The notes beneath the pieces are model-generated. The model saw only the letters and a list, made by a program, of their open reading frames with translations. It searched no databases and had not been told where the DNA came from. DNA of 64,000 nt from the NCBI RefSeq assembly GCF_029360585.1, contig NZ_JAQZSJ010000012.1:62001-126000 (forward strand), in the 5' to 3' direction. The translations under genes and the position numbers were made by a program. This document shows, piece after piece, positions 25,118 through 34,706 of the stretch (the stretch's first letter is position 1; the number at the start of each line of letters is the position of its first letter). Source of the stretch: Cohnella caldifontis (GTDB taxonomy: Bacteria; Bacillota; Bacilli; Paenibacillales; Paenibacillaceae).

Positions 25118-26440
25118 TTATTTCTCTTCCGCAAGGCTCTCGTTCATGATTTTCGCGGCGTTCTTGGCCGCGTCTTCGACGGAGGATTGTCCCGAGAACG
25201 CCGGTTTCAACGCCTCGTAAGCTTTGTCTTCCCAGACGGCGGTCGTGTTGGAGTACGGGCGGATTACGCCGTAGCCCACCATGTCGACGAACGCCTTGAC
25301 GTGGAACGTCTGGTTGGAGCTGACCCACAGGTCGGCCGCGCCTTTGTACGCCGAGATCGCGACGCCGAGCTGCGCCTGCCTTTCCTGGCCTTCCTTGGAG
25401 CTGAGGTATTCGACGAATTTCCAAGCTTCTTCCGGGTGTTTCGTGTTGTGGGCGATGGCGTTTCCGAGTCCGTTATAGATGGAAGCTTGCTTTTCTTTTT
25501 TCGGAAGCACGGCGACATCGAAGTTTTGGGCCATGTATTCGTTCTCGGTAAAGCCGGACAGGTTCCAGGAGCCGAACAGTCCCATGGCGACCTTGCCGTT
25601 CTTGATCAGGTCGGCGCGTTCGGCGTCGCCGTACACTTCCGGGGACAAGCCTTCGCGCACGAAACCGACGTAATATTTCAACGCTTCGACCGTTTTCGGA
25701 TCGTCGTACCCCGATTTCTTGTCGGGGGTGATGATCGTGCCGCCGTTTTGGTAAACGAAGTTGTAGTAGCCTTCCTGGTTGTGCAGCGGGGCGAGGAAGC
25801 CGTACACGCCGTCTTTCGTCAGCGTTTTCGCCGCGTTGTGCAGGTCGTCCCAGGTCCACGTTTCGTCCGGATATTTCAGTCCCGCTTTGTCGAACAGCGT
25901 CTTGTTATACCACAAGCCGATCGTATCGAAGTCTTTCGGAATCGCGAACTGCTTGCCTTGGAAGTTGTAAATTTGGTTGAGTCCTTCCGGGAAGTTGTCC
26001 AGGCTCGCCTTCTGGCTGGCCTTGATTCTGTCCGTCAAATCCAGCAGCATGCCGTTGGAGGCGTAGCGGTAAATTTCGTTCGAATGCATCCAGAACACGT
26101 CCGGCAGCGATCCGCCGGTCGCGCCGGCTTCGAGCATCGTCCAGTAATCGGACCAGCCCGTCACTTCGATGTTGATCTTGATGTTCGGGTTGGCCGCTTC
26201 GAACTCGTCGGCCATCTTGCGCAAGCCTTTCTCCTGGTTCGAGTCCCAAATCGCGAACCGGAGCGCGACTTGTTCGCCGCCCGCCGCGGGCGAGCTTGCC
26301 GGCGCTGCCGCCGACGCCGTCGGAGACGTCTTCCCGTCGGCCGGCGGCGTCGATACCGCGCCTTTGCTGCCGCCGCAGGCCGTCAATGCCGCCATGGCCA
26401 GGCCTAGCGTTAAAATCAGGGACAAGCTTTTTTTCCTCAC
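25118..26440 (-). CDS. Sugar ABC transporter substrate-binding lipoprotein (family 1)
   Basis: This 440-residue lipoprotein has signal sequence RKKSLSLILTLGLAMAALTAC with the lipobox Cys near 22, a Ser/Ala/Pro linker and a family-1 binding fold (LPDVFWMHSNEIYRYAS, AIPKDFDTIGLWYNKTLFD, VAMGLFGSWNLSGF). It closely resembles the protein at 98-1444, so both probably bind related sugars. The GTG at 26440 is chosen because GGGGGAATTTCG precedes it and the lipoprotein signal starts there. The gene lies 205 bases after a YesN regulator gene on the same strand, the usual arrangement for YesMN-controlled sugar transporters. The gap contains no gene. Confidence 0.93.
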   Translation of the reverse strand: MRKKSLSLILTLGLAMAALTACGGSKGAVSTPPADGKTSPTASAAAPASSPAAGGEQVALRFAIWDSNQEKGLRKMADEFEAANPNIKINIEVTGWSDYWTMLEAGATGGSLPDVFWMHSNEIYRYASNGMLLDLTDRIKASQKASLDNFPEGLNQIYNFQGKQFAIPKDFDTIGLWYNKTLFDKAGLKYPDETWTWDDLHNAAKTLTKDGVYGFLAPLHNQEGYYNFVYQNGGTIITPDKKSGYDDPKTVEALKYYVGFVREGLSPEVYGDAERADLIKNGKVAMGLFGSWNLSGFTENEYMAQNFDVAVLPKKEKQASIYNGLGNAIAHNTKHPEEAWKFVEYLSSKEGQERQAQLGVAISAYKGAADLWVSSNQTFHVKAFVDMVGYGVIRPYSNTTAVWEDKAYEALKPAFSGQSSVEDAAKNAAKIMNESLAEEK

Positions 26441-26645
26441 CGAAATTCCCCCTGGTTCGAATTGAGGCGGAATCACCTCTTGCCCGTTATGTTAACGAAT
26501 CCCTATCCCAGGCGAAATCAACGTTCTTTACGAGAACCGTTCCTTTCTTTACGGTTTTCGTTTTCCGCAAGAAAAAAAGCGCATCGCGGACGATGCACTT
26601 CCTTTACCTTCCTTTTTCTTTTTTTACCCCGGCCGGCGAACCCCG

Positions 26646-28241
26646 TCAGCCCCGGTATTCTTCGGGCGTCACCCCGGTCGTCTTTTTGAAGATTTTCGTG
26701 AAATAAGCCGTATTCGGATATCCCACTCGGCTCGCGACCTCGTACACTTTGACGTTTCGGTTCCTCAGCATTTGACGCGCCTTTTCGATCCGAATGCGGG
26801 TCAGGTAGCTGACGAAATTTTCCCCGGTCTCCTGCTTGAACACCCGGCTGAGGTAAGACGGATTGACATTGATCCGGTCGGCCACCGACTGCAGGGAAAC
26901 GTCCTCCGCGTATAACGCTTCGAGGATGGCGCTCGCTTGCTCGGCGTAGCTTTTCGGCAGGTCTTCGATCGAACGGCTGTGCCGCCGGCACTCGTCGAGA
27001 AACAGCAGCGCGAGCCGATGCAGTCCTTCCAGGTTTTCTTCTTTCAACAACTGTTCGTAGGGCGTCCGGCCGTCGGCTCCGAATTCCGGAATGCTCGGGA
27101 AACAAGAAGCGGCGAGCGACAGGACGCGGAAATAAGCTTTGCGGGCGGCTTGTTCGGTATAGCCTTCATGGCGAAGCCGGTGCTTCAAACGTTCCAGCAA
27201 CGCAACCGCCTCGTCTCCGCCGTACTCCGCGGCGTGCCGGAACTCCCTCTCCTCCTCCCGGGTCCACGGGTACCGGTCCAGCGCGCGTTCGATCCTCCCC
27301 GCCTCCTCCTCGTAATGGAAAATTCGGGTTTCGGCTTCGAAAAACAAGTTCCGGAGGGCCGCGTCGGCTTCCCGGCAAGCCGCCTTCAGCCCGGCGAATC
27401 CGGGCACCGTACGGCTGACGCCGATCGAGAAAGTGATATTGAGAAAATCCTTCATCGCCGCCGCGATCTTCCCGAACAGCCGGTCCAACGTTTCCCGGAA
27501 CGGTTCTCCATCCGGTTCCGGCAGGTTCGCGATGAGCAAATATTCCGCCGAGTTCAGGGTTACGATTTCCTTGCGCCATTTGCGCGGGATAACCTCTTCC
27601 ATGATGTTCACGACCGCATACCGGAGCAGCTTCTCGTCCGGTTCGACGTATTTCCGCCTGATGTCGTCGAACCGGTCGACCTTCAGCTTCGCCAGCGCCA
27701 TCGGCCCCTGCGCCAGGCCGATCCCGAGCGTTTCGCCCCGGCGGACGATTTCCTCTTCGTCGAGAAATCCGCTCAGCAGTTCCTTGAACAACGATTCCTT
27801 CAAGTAGCCGATGCTCTCTTTCATTCGCTCCCGGAAAACGGAGCCGTCCTCCCGCCGGGAAGCCTGTTCGATTTTCGCCCGGACGGCTTCCAGCACGTTC
27901 AGCAGGTCTTGCTGCTTGATATCGCTTTTGATCAAGTAATCCACGGCTCCAAGCCGCAGCGCTTCCTGCGCGAATTGGAACTCGTCCAGGCAGCTGAGAA
28001 TGACGAATTGGCAGGCGCGATGCGATTTCGACAACTGCCGGATCAATTCCAGCCCGTCCATGACGGGCATCTTGATATCGGCAATGACCAAATCCGGCGG
28101 CTGGCCGGCGGCCAGCTCCAGCGCCTCCTTGCCGTTCGCGGCTTCGCCGGCGATTTGGAAGCCGTGGGCTTCCCAATCGATCATCGACTTCAAGCCGATG
28201 CGCATGAGTAGTTCGTCGTCCACGATCATGACGCGGATCAA
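26646..28241 (-). CDS. YesN-type response regulator, AraC output domain
   Basis: This 531-residue regulator has a receiver domain (VMIVDDELLMRIGLK, Asp55 in VIADIKMPVMDG, YLIKSD), a long central region and a C-terminal AraC double helix-turn-helix (from about 430, ending TTGVTPEEYRG). The start is a TTG at 28241 that overlaps the kinase stop codon (TTGA), with AAGGAGG nine bases upstream. It presumably activates the adjacent transporter genes when phosphorylated by the kinase encoded just before it. Confidence 0.93.
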   Translation of the reverse strand: MIRVMIVDDELLMRIGLKSMIDWEAHGFQIAGEAANGKEALELAAGQPPDLVIADIKMPVMDGLELIRQLSKSHRACQFVILSCLDEFQFAQEALRLGAVDYLIKSDIKQQDLLNVLEAVRAKIEQASRREDGSVFRERMKESIGYLKESLFKELLSGFLDEEEIVRRGETLGIGLAQGPMALAKLKVDRFDDIRRKYVEPDEKLLRYAVVNIMEEVIPRKWRKEIVTLNSAEYLLIANLPEPDGEPFRETLDRLFGKIAAAMKDFLNITFSIGVSRTVPGFAGLKAACREADAALRNLFFEAETRIFHYEEEAGRIERALDRYPWTREEEREFRHAAEYGGDEAVALLERLKHRLRHEGYTEQAARKAYFRVLSLAASCFPSIPEFGADGRTPYEQLLKEENLEGLHRLALLFLDECRRHSRSIEDLPKSYAEQASAILEALYAEDVSLQSVADRINVNPSYLSRVFKQETGENFVSYLTRIRIEKARQMLRNRNVKVYEVASRVGYPNTAYFTKIFKKTTGVTPEEYRG

Positions 28242-30049
28242 GCCGCATCGCCTCCTTGCCGTCTTCTCGGAATCGTAATCGTAAACGTCGTCCCCAACCC
28301 CGGTTCGCTGGCGAACGAAACGCCGTACCCTTCTCCGAACACCCGCCGGATGCGGTCATGCACGTTGCGGACGCCGATCCCGCCTTCCCCGCGAACCGCC
28401 CCGTACAGCTGGGCACGCAGCCTCTCGGCCGTCTCCGCGTCCATTCCTTTGCCGTTGTCCCGCACCGTGATCTCGATGTCCTTGCCGCCTAACGCAGAGA
28501 CGCCGATCTCGATGTTTCCTTCCTCTTCCAGGTCGGCAATGCCATGGAAAATCGCGTTTTCCACGATCGGCTGCACGCTCAGCTTAAGGATCGAATCGTC
28601 CAGGAGCGCCTCGTCGACCGAGTAACGGACCGAAATCCGGTTAAAATACCGGACTTTCTGGATCGTTACGTAATGGCGGATGTTTTCCAACTCCTCGCGG
28701 ATCGGGACGATGCCGTTTTCGGTCTTCGATGCGTATCTCAAAATCGAAATCAGCGCCTCCGTCATTTCGACGATTTTGTCGGAACGCTGCATGGAAGCGA
28801 TCCACTTGAGAGAATGGAGCGTATTGTACAGAAAATGGGGATTGATCTGCGCCTGAAGCGCCCGGATTTCCGCTTCCGCCTTCTCTTCCTGCTCCTGGTA
28901 GATGCGCTCGACGAGCTGCTTGAGCTCGCCGGACATCTGCTCGAAACGGGCCGCGAGCAGGCCGATTTCGTCGTTCGACCGCACGGCGGGCAAGTTGTCG
29001 AATTTCCCCTGTTCCACGAGCGTCATGTTTTTCATCAGCCGCTTGATCGGACGCGTGATGAGATTCGAAAGATAAAGCGAGCTGATCATCGCGAAAAAAA
29101 CCAAGACGATCACGAGCGTCCACAGATTGCGCTTGAGAATGTTCTCCTCCACGGCCAGCTCGTCGATCGGCATATACATATAAGCCGTCCACGGATGCGC
29201 CGCGAACGGCGACCGGATCAAGATGTAATCCTCGTCTCCGGCGGTAACCACCTGCCGGTCTTTGACCGTCTGGCCGACCGCCGAATTCAACGGAAACCCC
29301 TCGCGGAACGGAGCGCCGATGCGTCCGTAATCGCTGTTGAAAATGACGTTCTCCCCGGAGTCCACGATGGTGTACGCGGAACGGCTGCTGGCCTGAAGGC
29401 TTTTGTTGAGGTTATTGACGAATTCGATGTCGATGCTGATCACCATGATTCCGATCAGCTTGCCGTTCTCCATGTCGAAAATTTTGCGAAGGTGGTGAAT
29501 CGTCCAGTTATCGTCCTTTTTCGTCTGTTGATCTAACCGGGTCGGCTCGTCCCTCGTGATCTCTTCCGATATCAAAAAATCCCGGAACCATTTCTCTTCG
29601 CGGGGACTATAGGTATAGTCGACCGGTTTGTTCGGGCTGACGAACAGGTCTTTGCCGCCGTTCAGGTTGTAGACGTAAATCGAGAACGCCCGGTCTTTCA
29701 TCGTGATATAGTTCATCAGCAGCTGAGCCGCCTGGTCTTCGTTGCTTTTCGAGCTTTCGCGCAAGTAGTTTTGCACGGGGTAATTTTCCTGCGAAATCGC
29801 GGAGGAATAGCTGTTGATGCCATAGCTGGAAATCAGCGAGATTCTCCGCGTATCGTCCAGAAATTCCTCGATGCGGATGTTGGACTGCCGGGTAATGTCG
29901 AACAGCAAATCGGTATATTTCCGCTCGATCATTAATTGAGACGAAAAATACGAATTCACGAACATCGCCGAAATCGGCACCAGAATGACCAGCAGATAGA
30001 AGAGCATCATCTTCGTTTTAATGCTGATAAACCGGAAAAATCGGAACAC
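28238..30049 (-). CDS. YesM-type sensor histidine kinase
   Basis: This 603-residue kinase has a first membrane helix at about 18-38, an extracellular dCache-like sensor region (about 40-300, with the segment DFLISEEITRDEPTRLDQQT), a second helix near 305-325, a HAMP domain, LQAQINPHFLYNTLHSLKWI (phospho-accepting His) and an ATPase domain (ITVRDNGKGMD, GIGVRNVHDRI). I choose the GTG at 30049 after GGAGGGAATCCG; the open frame continues 25 codons upstream without support. It overlaps the regulator gene by 4 bases. The sensed ligand is probably the sugar carried by the downstream transporter. Confidence 0.93.
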   Translation of the reverse strand: MFRFFRFISIKTKMMLFYLLVILVPISAMFVNSYFSSQLMIERKYTDLLFDITRQSNIRIEEFLDDTRRISLISSYGINSYSSAISQENYPVQNYLRESSKSNEDQAAQLLMNYITMKDRAFSIYVYNLNGGKDLFVSPNKPVDYTYSPREEKWFRDFLISEEITRDEPTRLDQQTKKDDNWTIHHLRKIFDMENGKLIGIMVISIDIEFVNNLNKSLQASSRSAYTIVDSGENVIFNSDYGRIGAPFREGFPLNSAVGQTVKDRQVVTAGDEDYILIRSPFAAHPWTAYMYMPIDELAVEENILKRNLWTLVIVLVFFAMISSLYLSNLITRPIKRLMKNMTLVEQGKFDNLPAVRSNDEIGLLAARFEQMSGELKQLVERIYQEQEEKAEAEIRALQAQINPHFLYNTLHSLKWIASMQRSDKIVEMTEALISILRYASKTENGIVPIREELENIRHYVTIQKVRYFNRISVRYSVDEALLDDSILKLSVQPIVENAIFHGIADLEEEGNIEIGVSALGGKDIEITVRDNGKGMDAETAERLRAQLYGAVRGEGGIGVRNVHDRIRRVFGEGYGVSFASEPGLGTTFTITIPRRRQGGDAA

Positions 30050-30141
30050 CGGATTCCCTCCGCATTCGGCTGCCGTGCTGTTTCTATCATAGCATAACGA
30101 TCGAACCGGGCATCCGGCGGGCACGGGAAGGAGAAAACCAA

Positions 30142-30165
30142 ATAACCCTGGACATCCAGGGTTAT
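30142..30165 (-). terminator. Hairpin downstream of the ABC-2 permease operon
   Basis: A perfect 10-bp stem with a 4-base loop (30142-30151, 30156-30165) is followed on the minus strand by TTGGTTTTC. It can end transcripts of the permease gene at 30354. A predicted promoter at 30217-30245 lies upstream of it, so it could also act as an attenuator for the kinase operon. Bases 30166-30353 hold no gene. Confidence 0.6.
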
Positions 30166-30216
30166 CGGTCGGGCGGTTGCCGGATCAGCCTCTCGTTTCG
30201 CGTCTGCCTATCCCTG

Positions 30217-30245
30217 ATTATATAGATTGACGGCGGATCGCAAAA
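30217..30245 (-). promoter_or_regulatory. Possible promoter of the kinase-regulator-transporter operon
   Basis: On the minus strand TATAAT (30217-30222) lies 17 bases downstream of TTTTGC (30240-30245). The -10 box is perfect and the -35 weak. It would start a leader of about 160 bases before the kinase gene that includes the hairpin at 30142-30165. Confidence 0.35.
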
Positions 30246-30353
30246 TGAACGTTCTTTACCGGTTCCATGATTTTTTTGCCCGAAGGTTCGGCGATACGCT
30301 CGACCGAAGCTTCGGCTTGCACTTTCTTTACTCGATACGTTCTTTTTTTGACT

Positions 30354-31628
30354 TCACACCTTGTACGCCTTCATCGCCTTCACGAGCTCTTTCACGGAAG
30401 GACGCTTGCCGTACATCAGCACGCCCGTGCGGTAGATTTTGGCGGAGAGCCAGCCCAGCAGCAGGGTAGAGGCGAGCAGGATTCCGATCGAAAGCGCGAT
30501 CTCCCACCAAGCGGGATCGGAAAGTCCGACCCGCAGCACCATGAGGAACGGCGAGAAGAACGGGATGTACGAGCAGACGACGATCAGCGGGCTGTCCGGA
30601 TGCGTAAGGCCGAACATCGCCACGTAAAAACCGACCAAGGTCAGCATCGTGATCGGCATGACCGCCTGGCCCAGGTCCTCGGTCCGGCTCACGATGGAGC
30701 CGACGGCGGCGAACAGCATCGCATAGAGGAAGAAACCGGTCAGGAAGAAAACGACGGCGATCACGATCATGGCCGGGTCGATCGAATCCAGTCGGATCCC
30801 GAAGCCTTGGAGCGCTTCGGCGTTATGCGGCAGGTTCAGGTTGGCGACGAGCGCCCCGACGATCACCGCGATTTGCAGGATCGCGATGACGAAAGTGCCG
30901 ATGACCTTGCCGAACATTTGGGCAAGCGGCGAGACGCTCGTGACGATGATCTCCATGACGCGGGAGCTCTTCTCCGCCGTAATCTCCGTCGCGATCAACT
31001 GGCCGGAGATCATGACGCCCATGAACAGCAGGATCACGACGACGTAGGTCAAGCCGATGGCCGTTCCTTGCTCCTCCGCGGTTTTGCCGGAGCCGTCGCC
31101 CAGCGTGACTTGTTCGTTTTTCAGCTCGACCGGCGTCAGCAGGCTGCGGATTTGCTCTTCCGACAATCCGGCGTCCTTGACCAGCAGGTTCGTCTTCACC
31201 TGCTGCAGCATGGTTTGAAGCGACGAGGAGGTGCCGGAGCCGAGCGCGTTTTTCGAATGGTAGGTCACGTCGGGAAATCCGGTTGCCGGATTGTCCTGGA
31301 GCGTGATATAGCCGTCCAGCGTCTTGTCCTCGACCATTTGCTTGAGCTGCCCTTCGTCCGCGGATACTTGCAGGTTGACGTCCGGATGGCCTTGCTGCTT
31401 CTCCTGCTGGGCGTACAGCGCCTGGAGCTGCTGCACGATTTCCGGGTTCGAGCCGGAGACGTACCCGACGTCGCTCGCCTTGTCCCCGCCGCCCAGTTTA
31501 TTGATCAAATAAGGCACGTTGCCGCCGACGACGACCAGAAGGACCAGCACGAGCGTCGTGATCAGAAACGACTTGCTGCGCACTTTGTTGCGCATCGTGA
31601 ATGCGATGACGGTCCCCACTTTATTCAT
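30354..31628 (-). CDS. ABC-2 type transporter permease (NatB-like)
   Basis: This 424-residue membrane protein has one helix near the N-terminus (SFLITTLVLVLLVVVGGNVP), a large extracytoplasmic domain (about 45-185) and five or six helices in the C-terminal half, the layout of NatB-type ABC-2 permeases that export ions, drugs or peptides. The ATG at 31628 overlaps the ATPase gene's 3' end by 8 bases, so the two subunits are translationally coupled. It is the last gene of the GntR-controlled operon; the hairpin at 30142 lies about 190 bases downstream. Confidence 0.9.
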   Translation of the reverse strand: MNKVGTVIAFTMRNKVRSKSFLITTLVLVLLVVVGGNVPYLINKLGGGDKASDVGYVSGSNPEIVQQLQALYAQQEKQQGHPDVNLQVSADEGQLKQMVEDKTLDGYITLQDNPATGFPDVTYHSKNALGSGTSSSLQTMLQQVKTNLLVKDAGLSEEQIRSLLTPVELKNEQVTLGDGSGKTAEEQGTAIGLTYVVVILLFMGVMISGQLIATEITAEKSSRVMEIIVTSVSPLAQMFGKVIGTFVIAILQIAVIVGALVANLNLPHNAEALQGFGIRLDSIDPAMIVIAVVFFLTGFFLYAMLFAAVGSIVSRTEDLGQAVMPITMLTLVGFYVAMFGLTHPDSPLIVVCSYIPFFSPFLMVLRVGLSDPAWWEIALSIGILLASTLLLGWLSAKIYRTGVLMYGKRPSVKELVKAMKAYKV

Positions 31629-32523
31629 GGCGCTCACCTACCGTTTTAATGAAGATTTCGTTCAGCGTCGGCTCCATCAGTTCGAAGCGGCGGACGGGGC
31701 CTTGCGCGAGGGCGTGGCGCAGCACCGCTTGGGCCGCCTCCGGCTCCCGGACTTTCAGCTCCCAGCCGTGTTCGTGCCGGACGACCGACGTCACGCCGGG
31801 AACGGACTCGAGGCCCTGGATCGGCTCGTCGGCCGACAGCAGGACCCGCTCCTGCGGAAACTTCTTCTTGATGTCCCGGATCGCTCCCTGCAGCACGGGA
31901 TTGGACTTGTGCATGATCGTGATGTTGCGGCACAGCTCCTCCACGTGCTCCATGCGGTGGGTCGAGAACACGAAACTCGTGCCGCCGTCGCGCAGCTCCT
32001 TGACCGTTTTCTTCAGCATCTCCACGTTGACCGGATCGAGTCCGCTGAACGCCTCGTCCATGATGACGATCTTCGGCTCGTGGATGACGGCCGCGATGAA
32101 CTGGATTTTCTGCTGGTTGCCCTTGGACAGCTCCTCGACTTTCTTGTCGTAGTACTCGGGCACCTCGAATTTGTCCAGCCACCTGCGCAGATTCGCTTCC
32201 GCGTTCTTGCGCGGCATGCCCCGAAGCTGGGCCAGGTAGAGAATCTGGTCGCTCACCTTGATTTTCGGGTACATGCCTCTCTCCTCCGGCAAATACCCCA
32301 GCATGCTGAGCTGCTCTTTGCTATAGGGGTTGCCGAAATACCGGATGTCCCCTTCGTCCGGGAGAATAAGGCCGAGCACCATGCGCATGGTGGTCGTTTT
32401 GCCGGCTCCGTTGGCGCCGAGCAAGCCGTAGATTTCCCCTTCGGCCACCTCGAAGCTGAGCCGGTTCACGGCCGTCTTCTCCCCGTATTGCTTGACCACG
32501 CTCTCGACTTTAAGCGGATTCAA
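31621..32523 (-). CDS. ABC transporter ATP-binding protein (NatA-like)
   Basis: This 300-residue cytosolic ATPase has Walker A GANGAGKTTT (about 36-45), the Q-loop region, signature ELSKGNQQK, Walker B KIVIMDEAFSGLD and the switch His in FSTHRMEHVEELC. A C-terminal extension of about 80 residues is typical of DUF4162-containing ATPases. It partners the permease at 30354, whose start overlaps its end. It begins 28 bases after the preceding ATPase gene. Confidence 0.94.
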   Translation of the reverse strand: MNPLKVESVVKQYGEKTAVNRLSFEVAEGEIYGLLGANGAGKTTTMRMVLGLILPDEGDIRYFGNPYSKEQLSMLGYLPEERGMYPKIKVSDQILYLAQLRGMPRKNAEANLRRWLDKFEVPEYYDKKVEELSKGNQQKIQFIAAVIHEPKIVIMDEAFSGLDPVNVEMLKKTVKELRDGGTSFVFSTHRMEHVEELCRNITIMHKSNPVLQGAIRDIKKKFPQERVLLSADEPIQGLESVPGVTSVVRHEHGWELKVREPEAAQAVLRHALAQGPVRRFELMEPTLNEIFIKTVGERHE

Positions 32524-32551
32524 CGCGACCTTCCTCCTCTATCTGACGAAT

Positions 32552-33469
32552 TCAAACCTTCTCCTCTTGTATGAAACGGCTTAAGATTTCTTCCAGTTCC
32601 AGGCGCCGGCTGTCCAGCGGCCGCAAGCCGCAGGCGCGCATGGCCGCTTCTTGCTCCGCCGCCCCGGATCCGCTCCAATCGATCCGATAGAGGCCGTTCT
32701 CCAGCTCCTCGATCCGGCTGCAGCCGTCCGCGCGCCTCAGCGTGCCGGTGTCCGGCCGCCCGTCCACGGGTTCGGCCAGCACCGTGCGCCATTCCTCGAA
32801 CAGCCGGTCTTTCTCGTAAAATCCGAGACATTTTCCCCGGTGAAGAATGAGAACGTAATCGGCCAGACGCTTCACTTCCTCGGTGACGTGGGTGGCGATC
32901 AGCACCGTTCTGTCCCCGCTGTCCATGTATGCCTGCATTTCCTCGAGCCAAACCTTCCAGATCACGGGGTCCAGCCCCGAAGTCGGTTCGTCCAGGATCA
33001 GCAGCTCCGGATCGTGAACCATGGAAACCGCCAGTTCGGCTTTCCGGCGCAGTCCCTTGGACAGCTTAGAAAGCTTGACCTGGTCCCGGATGTCGAAGCG
33101 TTCCATCAGCCGGCGGTACCTCTCCCAGCTCCAACCCGGATACCACATCGAGGCGAACTCCGCCTTCTCCCGGACGGTAACCGAATTCTCGTAGGCGTGG
33201 GGGTTTTCCGCAACGAAGCCGATCCGGGCTTTATAGCGCTCGTCGCCGGACGGTCCGACGGCCGAGTCCAGCACCTGCAAGGCGCCGCCCGTCAGAGGCT
33301 CGAGCCCGAGCAGCGCGCGAAACAGCGTGCTTTTGCCCGAACCGTTCGAACCGACGACGGCCGTCACCGTCCCCCTCGGGATCGACACGTCGAGCGGGCC
33401 GAGGCGGAAGTCCCCCGTCCCGGCCGTCAAGCCTTCCATCCGGATGGCGGGCCGTTCGAAATCATTCAT
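32552..33469 (-). CDS. ABC transporter ATP-binding protein (YtrB-like)
   Basis: This 305-residue ATPase has Walker A GSNGSGKST, a signature-region variant KLSKGLRRKAELA, Walker B LLILDEPTSGLD and switch motif IATHVTEEV. It overlaps the GntR gene by 8 bases. In YtrA-type operons a GntR regulator directly precedes such an ATPase. Its membrane partner is not certain; the protein at 33931 in the same operon is the best candidate. Confidence 0.92.
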   Translation of the reverse strand: MNDFERPAIRMEGLTAGTGDFRLGPLDVSIPRGTVTAVVGSNGSGKSTLFRALLGLEPLTGGALQVLDSAVGPSGDERYKARIGFVAENPHAYENSVTVREKAEFASMWYPGWSWERYRRLMERFDIRDQVKLSKLSKGLRRKAELAVSMVHDPELLILDEPTSGLDPVIWKVWLEEMQAYMDSGDRTVLIATHVTEEVKRLADYVLILHRGKCLGFYEKDRLFEEWRTVLAEPVDGRPDTGTLRRADGCSRIEELENGLYRIDWSGSGAAEQEAAMRACGLRPLDSRRLELEEILSRFIQEEKV

Positions 33470-33875
33470 CTTGGATCCCCCCCTTCGGTTCCGGGACGCG
33501 GTTTCGGACCGCCTTCCGGAAGAGCTCTTCGATTTCCTCTTCCGAACATCCCAGCTGGAACGCGGCGTCCACCGCGCGTTCCAATTCCTCCGCCGCCCGG
33601 CGCAGACGATGCTGCCGCCGGTCGTCGCCGCCCGTACGGGCCACGAACGTGCCGGATCCCTGCCGGGTTCGGATATATCCTTCGCTTTCCAAATCCTGAT
33701 AGACTCTGCGAATCGTAATGGAGCTGCACTTGAGGGACATCGCCAGCTCCCGGATGGAAGGAAGCGGCGTTCCTTCCGCCAGTTGACCGCCGAGGATGAG
33801 TCCGCGAAGCTGCGACTCGATCTGATGGTACATCGGCTCCGGACGTTGTTCGTCTACTTTGATCGGCAGCTGCAC
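33462..33875 (-). CDS. GntR-family regulator (YtrA-like)
   Basis: This 137-residue protein has the winged helix-turn-helix of the GntR family at residues 8-75 (PMYHQIESQLRGLILGGQL, LPSIRELAMSLKCSSITIRR, EGYIRTRQGSGTFVA) and only a short helical C-terminus, as in the YtrA subfamily, which regulates ABC transporter operons. The GTG at 33875 is chosen because a near-perfect AAAGGAGGTGATTCC precedes it. The perfect palindrome at 34707-34728 at the start of the operon is its probable operator. Confidence 0.93.
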   Translation of the reverse strand: MQLPIKVDEQRPEPMYHQIESQLRGLILGGQLAEGTPLPSIRELAMSLKCSSITIRRVYQDLESEGYIRTRQGSGTFVARTGGDDRRQHRLRRAAEELERAVDAAFQLGCSEEEIEELFRKAVRNRVPEPKGGIQDE

Positions 33876-33930
33876 GGAATCACCTCCTTTAGGGTACAGC
33901 ATGCCAGGGCCGCCGAAGCCTAAAGATTCT

Positions 33931-34656
33931 TTAAAGGGCGAAGCTGCGCCCGCGCATCCGGCGCAAGGTCAACCGATAGCCCGCGTACAGGGCAGCCGCG
34001 GCCGCAACCGGGCTGATCACAAGCCAGATGTAGTGCCCTGCCTGCATCTCGCGGATCACGGCCCTGACCAAATGGACGCCGGATAGCGTCAGCACGCCCG
34101 AGAGCAGCAGGCAGCAGCCGACGAACGCCCAGTAGAAACGCACGTACACCTTGCCGCTGCAGCCCAGCTCGAACCAAATCAACACCGCGTTGACCGCCAG
34201 CGCGTAACCGATCCAGACCAGGCCGGCGCACAGCCACCCGGCCAGGGGCAGCTGTTCCCGGATGGCGGGAGAAACCGCGTATTGAAGCCCCAGGAAGACA
34301 AGGCCGTTTACCGCCGTGAGCAGCACGGCGTTCAGCAGACGCGTCCCGGCGATCGTCTCCAGCGGGATCGGCATCGTCCGCCAATGCGCGATCTTCTTCG
34401 TATGGATATCGCCCCGGCTGATGGCGAACACCGTGCAGTTCATCAGTTGACCGAGCACCGGAAGGACCAACAGGTAGAACCAATCGGTGATCATGTACGT
34501 GGACCGAATCGTATCTTCGTATCGGAGAATCTCGCCCAGCGTAAACCCGCCGATCCACCCGCAGTATACGGCGAACAGAAACGTGAACAGCATGCCGGGC
34601 CATTCCCTTTTCCATCCGATCTGGGCCATCCGCCACGCCGCACTCCATCCGCGCAT
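33931..34656 (-). CDS. Hypothetical six-helix membrane protein of the GntR/ABC operon
   Basis: This 241-residue protein has about six hydrophobic segments (MLFTFLFAVYCGWIGGF, WFYLLVLPVLGQLMN, LLNAVLLTAVNGLVFLGL, WLCAGLVWIGYALAVNAVLI, FYWAFVGCCLLLSGVL, YIWLVISPVAAAAALYAGY) and basic cytoplasmic loops, resembling an ABC-2 permease without the large outer domain. I do not recognise a named family. It is the first gene after the promoter at 34727-34755 and the only unpaired membrane protein in the operon, so it may be the membrane partner of the YtrB-like ATPase. GGAAGGAG precedes the ATG. Confidence 0.8.
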   Translation of the reverse strand: MRGWSAAWRMAQIGWKREWPGMLFTFLFAVYCGWIGGFTLGEILRYEDTIRSTYMITDWFYLLVLPVLGQLMNCTVFAISRGDIHTKKIAHWRTMPIPLETIAGTRLLNAVLLTAVNGLVFLGLQYAVSPAIREQLPLAGWLCAGLVWIGYALAVNAVLIWFELGCSGKVYVRFYWAFVGCCLLLSGVLTLSGVHLVRAVIREMQAGHYIWLVISPVAAAAALYAGYRLTLRRMRGRSFAL

Positions 34657-34706
34657 ACGCCTCGACTCCTTCCGGCCTGCAATGGGCCACGCCCACGATT
34701 GTTAAT

